64,000 bases of DNA, taken from positions 2,046,001-2,110,000 of the forward strand of contig JAMKCF010000031.1 of the NCBI GenBank assembly GCA_023634235.1, given 5' to 3'. This DNA comes from Pisaster brevispinus. Taxonomy: Eukaryota > Echinodermata > Asteroidea > Forcipulatida > Asteriidae. Positions 1 to 9,996 of the stretch are shown here, one piece after another; position 1 is the stretch's first letter; each line of letters begins with the position of its first letter. The notes beneath the pieces are model-generated. The model saw only the letters and a list, made by a program, of their open reading frames with translations, was not told the origin of the DNA and did not search any database. A program made the translations under genes and the position numbers.

Positions 1-445
1 TAGATCGGGAGTTATTCCCAAATTCACCGCACAGTTAAATTGGGCCATTACCCCGGTCCGCACGACCTTGTCTCGCAGCCGGTTTTTGGGAGGGGTCAAT
101 TTCTGTTAGGGGTAGGGCTAACATCCAGGTCGCTCGCCTCGCCTACAGAGTCGTCAGCAACCCCAAACTCACGGTAGAGGGAGCCCTTGAGACGGGCTTT
201 CCAGTAGTGCTAAACTTGTGCAGATCCGATATTGCCTTGGGGGTGATTTGACCATCCTTATTTTGTGTTTGTCTCTTTTACAGCAAATTCGAGATGAAGC
301 TGTTTTGCGGGGCCTTTGTAGCGTCCCCGTTTGCTGGTCTTTTCCGGTATGAAGCCTGCCCGCAATGGCCGTAAAAGTCCAATTTCCGGATGCAGGGATA
401 CCTAAGGAAGATTCAGGTAAAAAATTCATCTCTCTAGCATGCCTA

Positions 446-870
446 GATCGGGAGTTATTCCCATTACCCCGGTCCGCACGACCTTGTCTCGCAGCCGGTT
501 TTTTTTTTTTTTGGGGGGGGTCAATTTCTGTTAGGGGTAGGGCTTACATCCAGGCCGCTCGCCTCGCCTACAGAGTCGTCAGCAACCCCAAACTCACGGT
601 AGAGAGAGCCCTTGAGACGGGCTTTACAGTGGTGCTAAACTTGTGCAGATCCGATATTGCCTTGGGGGTGATTTGACCATCCTTATTTTATGTTTGTCTC
701 TTTTACATCAAATTCGAGATGAAGCTGTTTTGCGGGGCCTTTGTAGCGTCCCCGTTTGCTGGTCTTTTCCGGTGTAAAGCCTGCCCGCATTGGCCGTAAA
801 AGTCCAATTTCCGGGTGCGGGGATACCTAAAGAAGATTCAGGCGAAAATTTCATCTCTCTAGCATGCCTA
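446..870 (+). repeat. Reference type B monomer (425 bp)
   Basis: Canonical B copy. It lacks the 27-base insert (TTCCC runs directly into ATTACCCC). It carries T14G8 at 499-520 in place of T5-GGGAGGGG, and has the B state at every linked site: CTTACATCCAGGCCG, GTAGAGAGA, ATG with ACAT, GTAAAG with CATTGG, GGGTGCGGGG and GGCGAAAATTTC. B length is predicted almost exactly as 403 plus the T and G counts, corrected for rare one- to three-base indels, so nearly all B length variation sits in the tract. Confidence 0.95.
499..520 (+). repeat. Long B homopolymer tract T(n)G(n)
   Basis: T14G8 in this copy. Across B monomers T runs from 10 (12177 copy) to 22 (56602 copy) and G from 6 (copies at 31421, 34878, 37906) to 13 (21802 copy). 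Copies at 33156, 37906 and 40063 end with an extra TG after the G run, and the copy at 58354 has TTTA before T14. Flanks are almost constant. Exact lengths could be affected by consensus error in homopolymers, but T20G7 is shared exactly by the duplicated copies at 12598 and 18318. Confidence 0.9.
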
Positions 871-887
871 GATCGGGAGTTATTCCC

Positions 888-914
888 AAATTCACCGCAC
901 AGTTAAATTGGGCC
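888..914 (+). other. 27-bp A-specific segment with hairpin potential
   Basis: Present in all 73 A fronts and absent from all B fronts. With the preceding CCC it forms an imperfect inverted repeat, CCCAAATT (885-892) against AAATTGGG (905-912): seven of eight positions pair around a 12-base loop. The B junction can be derived from A by deletion between two CCA trinucleotides at the ends of the segment, so B may be the deleted form. Insertion into A is not excluded. Shown here in the reference A copy. Confidence 0.85.
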
Positions 915-950
915 ATTACCCCGGTCCGCACGACCTTGTCTCGCAGCCGG

Positions 951-963
951 TTTTTGGGAGGGG
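951..963 (+). other. Short A tract T5-GGGAGGGG
   Basis: In A monomers the sequence after CCGG is T5 followed by GGGAGGGG, and it is almost invariant across the window. It occupies the position of the expanded tract of B. A single A-to-G change would convert GGGAGGGG to G8, close to the usual B length of 8-9 G. Confidence 0.85.
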
Positions 964-973
964 TCAATTTCTG

Positions 974-985
974 TTAGGGGTAGGG
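974..985 (+). other. Telomere-like TTAGGGGTAGGG and downstream half of a G-rich motif
   Basis: TTAGGGGTAGGG occurs in nearly every monomer 10 bases after the G-rich tract. It resembles two degenerate telomere units. Together with the preceding GGGAGGGG or G-run it supplies four runs of three or more G on the + strand, with loops of about 1, 13 and 2 bases in A. The middle loop is longer than in canonical quadruplex rules. Variants include TTAGCGGTAGGG (copies at 2166, 4774, 29220) and TTAGGGTCAGGG (34878, 39638). Confidence 0.6.
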
Positions 986-1151
986 CTAACATCCAGGTCG
1001 CTCACCTCGCCTACAGAGTCGTCAGCAACCCCAAACTCACGGTAGAGGGAGCCCTTGAGACGGGCTTTACAGTGGTGCTAAACTTGTGCAGATCCGATAT
1101 TGCCTTGGGGGTGATTTGACCATCCTTATTTTGTGTTTGTCTCTTTTACAG

Positions 1152-1284
1152 CAAATTCGAGATGAAGCTGTTTTGCGGGGCCTTTGTAGCGTCCCCGTTT
1201 GCTGGTCTTTTCCGGTGTGAAGCCTGCCCGCAACGGCCGTAAAAGTCCAATTTCCGGATGCAGGGATACCTAAGGAAGATTCAG
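1152..1284 (+). other. Exon-like 133-bp interval bracketed by splice-like signals (A only)
   Basis: In A monomers a pyrimidine-rich stretch, TTTGTCTCTTTTACAG, ends at 1151, and 133 bases later CAG|GTAAAA (1282-1290) matches a U2-type donor. In B the same positions read ACAT and CAG|GCGAAA, removing the acceptor AG and the donor GT. The interval has stops in all three forward frames, so any use would be in noncoding RNA. No promoter or polyadenylation signal was found. The resemblance may be chance; it is recorded because two of the fixed A/B differences fall exactly on both signals. Confidence 0.3.
1176..1197. other. Short inverted repeat CGGGG/CCCCG
   Basis: CGGGG at 1176-1180 and CCCCG at 1193-1197 form a perfect 5-base stem with a 12-base loop, present in both types. 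Copies at 45286, 50081 and 52236 read GTCCCGG instead, which breaks the stem. No function is implied. Confidence 0.5.
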
Positions 1285-1301
1285 GTAAAAAATTCATCTC
1301 T

Positions 1302-1314
1302 CTAGCATGCCTAG
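1302..1314. other. CTAG-GCATGC-CTAG near-palindrome at monomer boundary
   Basis: CTAGCATGCCTAG closes almost every monomer and contains the 6-base palindrome GCATGC (1305-1310), so digestion at GCATGC would release monomer-length fragments. The copy ending at 46579 reads GCATTC, and the one ending at 47022 reads CTTGATC after the palindrome. The site is just before the GGGA/TCCC dyad that starts the next unit, so the boundary region is rich in short symmetries. Confidence 0.7.
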
Positions 1315-1739
1315 ATCGGGAGTTATTCCCATTACCCCGGTCCGCACGACCTTGTCTCGCAGCCGGTTTTTTTTTGTTTTTGGGAGGGGTCAATTTCTGT
1401 TAGGGGTAGGGCTAACATCCAGGTCGCTCGCCTCGCCTACAGAGTCGTCAGCAACCCCAAACTCACGGTAGAGGGAGCCCTTGAGACGGGCTTTACAGTA
1501 GTGCTAAACTTGTGCAGATCCGATATTGCCTTGGGGGTGATTTGACCATCCTTATTTTGTGTTTGTCTCTTTTACAGCAAATTCGAGATGAAGCTGTTTT
1601 GCGGGGCCTTTGTAGCGTCCCCGTTTGCTGGTCTTTTCCGGTATGAAGCCTGCCCGCAATGGCCGTAAAAGTCCAATTTCCGGATGCAGGGATACCTAAG
1701 GAAGATTCAGGTAAAAAATTCATCTCTCTAGCATGCCTA
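1314..1739 (+). repeat. Insert-less monomer with intermediate tract and A body
   Basis: No 27-base insert, but the tract is T9-G-T5-GGGAGGGG: the full A tract with an added T9G. Everything downstream is A state (CTAAC, GAGGG, GTG/ACAG, GTAAAA tail) except CAATGG. It looks like an intermediate between the short and long tracts, or a recombinant between them. The monomer at 2609-3034 has the same tract with a B body. Confidence 0.85.
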
Positions 1740-3034
1740 GATCGGGAGTTATTCCCATTACCCCGGTCCGCACGACCTTGTCTCGCAGCCGGTTTTTTTT
1801 TTTTTTGGGGGGGGGTCAATTTCTGTTATGGGTTGGGCTTACATCCAAGCCGCTCGCCTCGCCTACAGAGTTGTCAGCAACCCCAAACTCACGGTAGAGA
1901 GAGCCCTTGAGACGGGCTTTACAGTGGTGCTAAACTTGTGCAGATCCGATATTGCCTTGGGGGTGATTTGACCATCCTTATTTTATGTTTGTCTCTTTTA
2001 CATCAAATTCGAGATGAAGCTGTTTTGCGGGGCCTTTGTAGCGTCCCCGTTTGCTGGTCTTTTCCGGTGTAAAGCCTGCCCGCATTGGCCGTAAAAGTCC
2101 AATTTCCGGGTGCGGGGATACTTAAGGAAGATTCAGGCGAAAATTGCATCTCTCTAGCATGCCTAGATCGGGAGTTATTCCCAAATTCACCGCACAGTTA
2201 AATTGGGCCATTACCCCGGTCCGCACGACCTTGTCTCGCAGCCGGTTTTTGGGAGGGGTCAATTTCTGTTAGCGGTAGGGCTAACATCCAGGTCGCTCGC
2301 CTCGCCTACAGAGTCGTCAGCAACCCCAAACTCACGGTAGAGGGAGCTCTTGAGACGGGCTTTACAGTGGTGCTAAACTTGTGCAGATCCGATATTGCCT
2401 TGGGGGTGATTTGACCATCCTTATTTTGTGTTTGTCTCTTTTACAGCAAATTCGAGATGAAGCTGTTTTGCGGGGCCTTTGTAGCGTCCCCGTTTGCTGG
2501 TCTTTTCCGGTGTGAAGCCTGCCCGCAACGGCCGTAAAAGTCCAATTTCCGGATGCAGGGATACCTAAGGAAGATTCAGGTAAAAAATTCATCTCTCTAG
2601 CATGCCTAGATCGGGAGTTATTCCCATTACCCCGGTCCGCACGACCTTGTCTCGCAGCCGGTTTTTTTTTGTTTTTGGGAGGGGTCAATTTCTGTTAGGG
2701 GTAGGGCTTACATCCAGGCCGCTCGCCTCGCCTACAGAGTCGTCAGCAACTCCAAACTCACGGTAGAGAGAGCCCTTGAGACGGGCTTTACAGTGGTGCT
2801 AAACTTGTGCAGATCCGATATTGCCTTGGGGGTGATTTGACCATCCTTTTTTTATGTTTGTCTCTTTTACATCAAATTCGAGATGAAGCTGTTTTGCGGG
2901 GCCTTTGTAGCGTCCCCGTTTGCTGGTCTTTTCCGGTGTAAAGCCTGCCCGCATTGGCCGTAAAAGTCCAATTTCCGGGTGCGGGGATACTTAAGGAAGA
3001 TTCAGGCGAAAATTTCATCTCTCTAGCATGCCTA

Positions 3035-3477
3035 GATCGGGAGTTATTCCCAAATTCACCGCACAGTTAAATTGGGCCATTACCCCGGTCCGCACGACCT
3101 TGTCTCGCAGCCGGTTTTTGGGAGGGGTCAATTTCTGTTAGGGGTAGGGCTAACATCCAGGTCGCTCGTCTCGCCTACAGAATCGTCAGCAACCCCAAAC
3201 TCACGGTAGAGGGAGCCCTTGAGACGGGCTTTACAGTGGTGCTAAACTTGTGCAGATCCGATATTGCCTTGGGGGTGATTTGACCATCCTTATTTTATGT
3301 TTGTCTCTTTTACATCAAATTCGAGATGAAGCTGTTTTGCGGGGCCTTTGTAGCGTCCCCGTTTGCTGGTCTTTTCCGGTGTAAAGCCTGCCCGCATTGG
3401 CCGTAAAAGTCCAATTTCCGGGTGCGGGGATACCTAAGGAAGATTCAGGCGAAAATTTCATCTCTCTAGCATGCCTA
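3035..3477 (+). repeat. Hybrid monomer, A front and B back
   Basis: Insert, short tract, CTAAC and GAGGG are A; from ATG/ACAT to the GCGAAAATTTC tail it is B. The switch lies between the GAGGG site and the ATG site. It also carries CTCGTCTCG and AGAATCG variants. It is followed by an A front, as expected after a B tail. Confidence 0.85.
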
Positions 3478-5659
3478 GATCGGGAGTTATTCCCAAATTC
3501 ACCGCACAGTTAAATTGGGCCATTACCCCGGTCCGCACGACCTTGTCTCGCAGCCGGTTTTTGGGAGGGGTCAATTTCTGTTAGGGGTAGGGCTAACATC
3601 CAGGTCGCTCGCCTCGCCTACAGAGTCGTCAGCAACCCCAAACTCACGGTAGAGGGAGCCCTTGAGACGGGCTTTACAGTGGTGCTAAACTTGTGCAGAT
3701 CCGATATTGCCTTGGGGGTGATTTGACCATCCTTATTTTGTGTTTGTCTCTTTTACAGCAAATTCGAGATGAAGCTGTTTTGCGGGGCCTTTGTAGCGTC
3801 CCCGTTTGCTGGTCTTTTCTGGTGTGAAGCCTGCCCGCAACGGCCGTAAAAGTCCAATTTCCGGATGCAGGGATACCTAAGGAAGATTCAGGTAAAAAAT
3901 TCATCTCTCTAGCATGCCTAGATCGGGAGTTATTCCCATTACCCCGGTCCGCACGACCTTGTCTCGCAGCCGGGTTTTTTTTTTTTTTTGGGGGGGGTCA
4001 ATTTCTGTTAGGGGTAGGGCTTACATCCAGGCCGCTCGCCTCGCCTACAGAGTCGTCAGCAACCCCAAACTCACGGTAGAGAGAGCCCTTGAGACGGGCT
4101 TTACAGTGGTGCTAAACTTGTGCAGATCCGATATTGCCTTGGGGGTGATTTGACCATCCTTATTTTATGTTTGTCTCTTTTACATCAAATTCGAGATGAA
4201 GCTGTTTTGCGGGGCCTTTGTAGCGTCCCCGTTTGCTGGTCTTTTCCGGTGTAAAGCCTGCCCGCATTGGCCGTAAAAGTCCAATTTCCGGGTGCGGGGA
4301 TACCTAAGGAAGATTCAGGCGAAAATTTCATCTCTCTAGCATGCCTAGATCGGGAGTTATTCCCATTACCCCGGTCCGCACGACCTTGTCTCGCAGCCGG
4401 TTTTTTTTTTTTTGGGGGGGGGGTCAATTTCTGTTAGGGGTAGGGCTTACATCCAGGCCGCTCGCCTCGCCTACAGAGTCGTCAGCAACCCCAAACTCAC
4501 GGTAGAGAGAGCCCTTGAGACGGGCTTTACAGTGGTGCTAAACTTGTGCAGATCCGATATTGCCTTGGGGGTGATTTGACCATCCTTATTTTATGTTTGT
4601 CTCTTTTACATCAAATTCGAGATGAAGCTGTTTTGCGGGGCCTTTGTAGCGTCCCCGTTTGCTGGTCTTTTCCGGTGTAAAGCCTGCCCGCATTGGCCGT
4701 AAAAGTCCAATTTCCGGGTGCGGGGATACTTAAGGAAGATTCAGGCGAAAATTTCATCTCTCTAGCATGCCTAGATCGGGAGTTATTCCCAAATTCACCG
4801 CACAGTTAAATTGGGCCATTACCCCGGTCCGCACGACCTTGTCTCGCAGCCGGTTTTTGGGAGGGGTCAATTTCTGTTAGCGGTAGGGCTAACATCCAGG
4901 TCGCTCGCCTCGCCTACAGAGTCGTCAGCAACCCCAAACTCACGGTAGAGGGAGCCCTTGAGACGGGCTTTACAGTGGTGCTAAACTTGTGCAGATCCGA
5001 TATTGCCTTGGGGGTGATTTGACCATCCTTATTTTATGTTTGTCTCTTTTACATCAAATTCGAGATGAAGCTGTTTTGCGGGGCCTTTGTAGCGTCCCCG
5101 TTTGCTGGTCTTTTCCGGTGTAAAGCCTGCCCGCATTGGCCGTAAAAGTCCAATTTCCGGGTGCGGGGATACTTAAGGAAGATTCAGGCGAAAATTTCAT
5201 CTCTCTAGCATGCCTAGATCGGGAGTTATTCCCAAATTCACCGCACAGTTAAATTGGGCCATTACCCCGGTCCGCACGACCTTGTCTCGCAGCCGGTTTT
5301 TGGGAGGGGTCAATTTCTGTTAGGGGTAGGGCTAACATCCAGGTCGCTCGCCTCGCCTACAGAGTCGTCAGCAACCCCAAACTCACGGTAGAGGGAGCCC
5401 TTGAGACGGGCTTTACAGTGGTGCTAAACTTGTGCAGATCCGATATTGCCTTGGGGGTGATTTGACCATCCTTATTTTATGTTTGTCTCTTTTACATCAA
5501 ATTCGAGATGAAGCTGTTTTGCGGGGCCTTTGTAGCGTCCCCGTTTGCTGGTCTTTTCCTGTGTAAAGCCTGCCCGCATTGGCCGTAAAAGTCCAATTTC
5601 CGGGTGCGGGGATACCTAAGGAAGATTCAGGCGAAAATTTCATCTCTCTAGCATGCCTA
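3478..5659 (+). repeat. Irregular block: A, B, extra B, two A/B hybrids
   Basis: Starts: 3478 (A), 3921 (B, T15G8), 4348 (B, T13G10, directly after another B tail), 4774 and 5217 (both A front with B back, switching between GAGGG and ATG). The B-tail to B-front junction at 4347/4348 is one of only four places where a B tail is not followed by the insert. Confidence 0.85.
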
Positions 5660-8600
5660 GATCGGGAGTTATTCCCAAATTCACCGCACAGTTAAATTGG
5701 GCCATTACCCCGGTCCGCACGACCTTGTCTCGCAGCCGGTTTTTGGGAGGGGTCAATTTCTGTTAGGGGTAGGGCTAACATCCAGGTCGCTCGCCTCGCC
5801 TACAGAGTCGTCAGCAACCCCAAACTCACGGTAGAGGGAGCCCTTGAGACGGGCTTTACAGTGGTGCTGAACTTGTGCAGATCCGATATTGCCTTGGGGG
5901 TGATTTGACCATCCTTATTTTGTGTTTGTCTCTTTTACAGCAAATTCGAGATGAAGCTGTTTTGCGGGGCCTTTGTAGCGTCCCCGTTTGCTGGTCTTTT
6001 CCGGTGTGAAGCCTGCCCGCAACGGCCGTAAAAGTCCAATTTCCGGATGCAGGGATACCTAAGGAAGATTCAGGTAAAAAATTCATCTCTCTAGCATGCC
6101 TAGATCGGGAGTTATTCCCATTACCCCGGTCCGCACGACCTTGTCTCGCAGCCGGTTTTTTTTTTTTTTTGGGGGGGGGTCAATTTCTGTTAGGGGTAGG
6201 GCTTACATCCAGGCCGCTCGCCTCGCTTACAGAGTCGTCAGCAACCCCAAACTCACGGTAGAGAGAGCCCTTGAGACGGGCTTTACAGTGGTGCTAAACT
6301 TGTGCAGATCCGATATTGCCTTGGGGGTGATTTGACCATCCTTATTTTATGTTTGTCTCTTTTACATCAAATTCGAGATGAAGCTGTTTTGCGGGGCCTT
6401 TGTAGCGTCCCCGTTTGCTGGTCTTTTCCGGTGTAAAGCCTGCCCGCATTGGCCGTAAAAGTCCAATTTCCGGGTGCGGGGATACCTAAGGAAGATTCAG
6501 GCGTAAATTTCATCTCTCTAGCATGCCTAGATCGGGAGTTATTCCCAAATTCACCGCACAGTTAAATTGGGCCATTACCCCGGTCCGCACGACCTTGTCT
6601 CGCAGCCGGTTTTTGGGAGGGGTCAATTTCTGTTAGGGGTAGGGCTAACATCCAGGTCGCTCGCCTCGCCTACAGAATCGTCAGCAACCCCAAACTCACG
6701 GTAGAGGGAGCCCTTGAGACGGGCTTTACAGTGGTGCTAAACTTGTGCAGATCCAATATTGCCTTGGGGGTGATTTGACCATCCTTATTTTGTGTTTGTC
6801 TCTTTTACAGCAAATTCGAGATGAAGCTGTTTTGCGGGGCCTTTGTAGCGTCCCCGTTTGCTGGTCTTTTCCGGTATGAAGCCTGCCCGCAACGGCCGTA
6901 AAAGTCCAATTTCCGGATGCAGGGATACCTAAGGAAGATTCAGGTAAAAAATTCATCTCTCTAGCATGCCTAGATCGGGAGTTATTCCCATTACCCCGGT
7001 CCGCACGACCTTGTCTCGCAGCCGGGTTTTTTTTTTTTTTTTGGGGGGGGTCAATTTCTGTTAGGGGTAGGGCTTACATCCAGGCCGCTCGCCTCGCCTA
7101 CAGAGTCGTCAGCAACCCCAAACTCACGGTAGAGAGAGCCCTTGAGACGGGCTTTACAGTGGTGCTAAACTTGTGCAGATCCGATATTGCCTTGGGGGTG
7201 ATTTGACCATCCTTATTTTATGTTTGTCTCTTTTACATCAAATTCGAGATGAAGCTGTTTTGCGGGGCCTTTGTAGCGTCCCCGTTTGCTGGTCTTTTCC
7301 GGTGTAAAGCCTGCCCGCATTGGCCGTAAAAGTCCAATTTCCGGGTGCGGGGATACCTAAGGAAGATTCAGGCGAAAATTTCATCTCTCTAGCATGCCTA
7401 GATCGGGAGTTATTCCCAAATTCACCGCACAGTTAAATTGGGCCATTACCCCGGTCCGCACGACCTTGTCTCGCAGCCGGTTTTTGGGAGGGGTCAATTT
7501 CTGTTAGGGGTAGGGCTAACATCCAGGTCGCTCGCCTCGCCTACAGAGTCGTCAGCAACCCCAAACTCACGGTAGAGGGAGCCCTTGAGACGGGCTTTAC
7601 AGTGGTGCTAAACTTGTGCAGATCCGATATTGCCTTGGGGGTGATTTGACCATCCTTATTTTGTGTTTGTCTCTTTTACAGCAAATTCGAGATGAAGCTG
7701 TTTTGCGGGGCCTTTGTAGCGTCCCCGTTTGCTGGTCTTTTCCGGTGTGAAGCCTGCCCGCAACGGCCGTAAAAGTCCAATTTCCGGATGCAGGGATACC
7801 TGAGGAAGATTCAGGTAAAAAATTCATCTCTCTAGCATGCCTAGATCGGGAGTTATTCCCATTACCCCGGTCCGCACGACCTTGTCTCGCAGCCGGTTTT
7901 TTTTTTTTTTTTTGGGGGGGGTCAATTTCTGTTAGGGGAAGGGCTTACATCTAGGCCGCTCGCCTCGCCTACAGAGTCGTCAGCAACCCCAAACTCACGG
8001 TAGAGAGAGCCCTTGAGACGGGCTTTATAGTGGTCCTAAACTTGTGCAGATCCGATATTGCCTTGGGGGTGATTTGACCATCCTTATTTTATGTTTGTCT
8101 CTTTTACATCAAATTCGAGATGAAGCTGTTTTGCGGGGCCTTTGTAGCGTCCCCGTTTGCTGGTCTTTTCCGGTGTAAAGCTTGCCCGCATTGGCCGTAA
8201 AAGTCCAATTTCCGGGTGCGGGGATACCTAAGGAAGATTCAGGCGAAAATTTCATCTCTCTAGCATGCCTAGATCGGGAGTTATTCCCAAATTCACCGCA
8301 CAGTTAAATTGGGCCATTACCCCGGTCCGCACGACCTTGTCTCGCAGCCGGTTTTTGGGAGGGGTCAATTTCTGTTAGGGGTAGGGCTAACATCCAGGTC
8401 GCTCGCCTCGCCTACAGAGTCGTCAGCAACCCCAAACTCACGGTAGAGGGAGCCCTTGAGACGGGCTTTACAGTGGTGCTAAACTTGTGCAGATCCGATA
8501 TTGCCTTGGGGGTGATTTGACCATCCTTATTTTGTGTTTGTCTCTTTTACAGCAAATTCGAGATGAAGCTGTTTTGCGGGGCCTTTGTAGCGTCCCCGTT

Positions 8601-8714
8601 TGCTGGTCTTTTCCGGTATGAAGCCTGCCCGCAACGGCCGTAAAAGTCCAATTTCCGGATGCAGGGATACCTAAGGAAGATTCAGGTAAAAAAATCATCT
8701 CTCTAGCATGCCTA
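5660..8714 (+). repeat. Regular A-B dimer run
   Basis: Starts: 5660 A, 6103 B (T15G9), 6530 A, 6973 B (T16G8), 7401 A, 7844 B (T17G8), 8272 A. Period 870-871 bases. This is the cleanest stretch for defining the higher-order unit. Confidence 0.9.
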
Positions 8715-9996
8715 GATCGGGAGTTATTCCCATTACCCCGGTCCGCACGACCTTGTCTCGCAGCCGTTTTTTTTTTTTTTTTTTGGGGGGGGTCAATTTC
8801 TGTTAGGGGTAGGGCTTACATCCAGGCCGCTCGCCTCGCCTACAGAGTCGTCAGCAACCTCAAACTCACGGTAGAGAGAGCCCTTGAGACGGGCTTTACA
8901 GTGGTACTAAACTTGTGCAGATCCGATATTGCCTTGGGGTGATTTGACCATCCTTATTTTGTGTTTGTCTCTTTTACAGCAAATTCGAGATGAAGCTGTT
9001 TTGCGGGGCCTTTGTAGCGTCCCCGTTTGCTGGTCTTTTCCGGTGTGAAGCCTGCCCGCAACGGCCGTAAAAGTCCAATTTCCGGATGCAGGGATACCTA
9101 AGGAAGATTCAGGTAAAAAATTCATCTCTCTAGCATGCCTAGATCGGGAGTTATTCCCATTACCCCGGTCCGCACGACCTTGTCTCGCAGCCGTTTTTTT
9201 TTTTTTTTTGGGGGGGGTCAATTTCTGTTAGGGGTAGGGCTTACATCCAGGCCGCTCGCCTCGCCTACAGAGTCGTCAGCAACCCCAAACTCACGGTAGA
9301 GAGAGCCCTTGAGACGGGCTTTACAGTGGTACTAAACTTGTGCAGATCCGATATTGCCTTGGGGGTGATTTGACCATCCTTATTTTATGTTTGTCTCTTT
9401 AACATCAAATTCGAGATGAAGCTGTTTTGCGGGGCCTTTGTAGCGTCCCCGTTTGCTGGTCTTTTCCGGTGTAAAGCCTGCCCGCATTGGCCGTAAAAGT
9501 CCAATTTCCGGGTGCGGGGATACCTAAGGAAGATTCAGGCGAAAATTTCATCTCTCTAGCATGCCTAGATCGGGAGTTATTCCCATTACCCCGGTCCGCA
9601 CGACCTTGTCTCGCAGCCGTTTTTTTTTTTTTTTTGGGGGGGGGGGTCAATTTCTGTTAGGGGTAGGGCTTACATCCAGGCCGCTCGCCTCGCCTACAGA
9701 GTCGTCAGCAACCCCAAACTCACGGTAGAGAGAGCCCTTGAGACGGGCTTTACAGTGGTACTAAACTTGTGCAGATCCGATATTGCCTTGGGGGTGATTT
9801 GACCATCCTTATTTTATGTTTGTCTCTTTAACATCAAATTCGAGATGAAGCTGTTTTGCGGGGCCTTTGTAGCGTCCCCGTTTGCTGGTCTTTTCCGGTG
9901 TAAAGCCTGCCCGCATTGGCCGTAAAAGTCCAATTTCCGGGTGCGGGGATACCTAAGGAAGATTCAGGCGAAAATTTCATCTCTCTAGCATGCCTA
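8715..9996 (+). repeat. B-B-B run including a B/A hybrid
   Basis: Starts: 8715 (B front T18G8, then A back from GTG/ACAG, with a one-base G loss in CTTGGGGTG), 9142 (B, T16G8), 9568 (B, T16G11). All three have CCG rather than CCGG before the T run, and the last two share CTTTAACATC, as does the B at 10440. This suggests local amplification from one B copy. Confidence 0.85.

Larger units (their letters stand above)
871..1313 (+). repeat. Reference type A monomer (443 bp)
   Basis: Canonical A copy used to define modules. In order: GATCGGG start with GGGA/TCCC dyad; 27-base insert 888-914; shared CCGGTCCGCACGACC block; short tract 951-963; telomere-like TTAGGGGTAGGG 974-985; CTAACATCCAGGTCG (A state); GTAGAGGGA (A state); a long stretch identical to B; GTG plus ACAG near 1133-1151 (A state); GTGAAG and CAACGG (A state); GGATGCAGGGA (A state); CAGGTAAAA at 1282-1290 (A state); closing CTAGCATGCCTAG. 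An A tail is never followed by an A front anywhere in the window. Confidence 0.95.
1..3034 (+). repeat. Trimer-period block, monomers at 3-2609
   Basis: Monomer starts: 3 (A), 446 (B), 871 (A), 1314 (variant), 1740 (B), 2166 (A), 2609 (variant). The order repeats with a period near 1,295-1,311 bases. The copies at 3 and 1314 share GGTATGAAG with CAATGG, and the variants at 1314 and 2609 share an unusual tract. Bases 1-2 are the end of the preceding copy. Confidence 0.85.

Noticed and set aside
499..520. Poly(A) (on the - strand) as the tail of a retroposed element
   Set aside because: It sits inside the monomer with the same flanks as the short T5-GGGAGGGG tract and has no target-site duplication, so expansion in place explains it better.
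888..914. 27-bp segment as a mobile-element insertion
   Set aside because: Too short, no target-site duplication, and a CCA-to-CCA deletion accounts for the alternative allele equally well or better.
1103..1125. Possible RNA polymerase III B box on the - strand (GGTCAAATCACC) hinting at a tRNA-derived SINE origin
   Set aside because: It lacks one T of the GGTTCRANNCC consensus, and no A box lies at a suitable distance. No tRNA, 5S or 7SL similarity was seen.
1156..1181. Candidate CENP-B box (TTCG ... CGGG)
   Set aside because: TTCG and CGGG are present but the spacing and the central A do not match NTTCGNNNNANNCGGGN.
1165..1245. 27-codon ATG frame inside the exon-like interval, starting ATGAAGCTG
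   Set aside because: Very short, also present in altered form in B, and its stop is lost in copies at 34009 and 35304. No evidence of translation.
1067..1393. Recurrent - strand open frames of 76-110 codons in A monomers, with a near-identical peptide each time
   Set aside because: They are one frame of the satellite read repeatedly. Length depends on whether the neighbouring tract happens to keep frame. No start context, no domain, no partner, and variation does not follow codon positions in any way I can see.
6096..6335. + strand open frames of 78-80 codons crossing the T/G tract (poly-Phe then poly-Gly)
   Set aside because: The T+G total takes values in all three residue classes modulo 3 across B copies (for example 22, 23 and 24 at 446, 1740 and 6103), so frame is not maintained.
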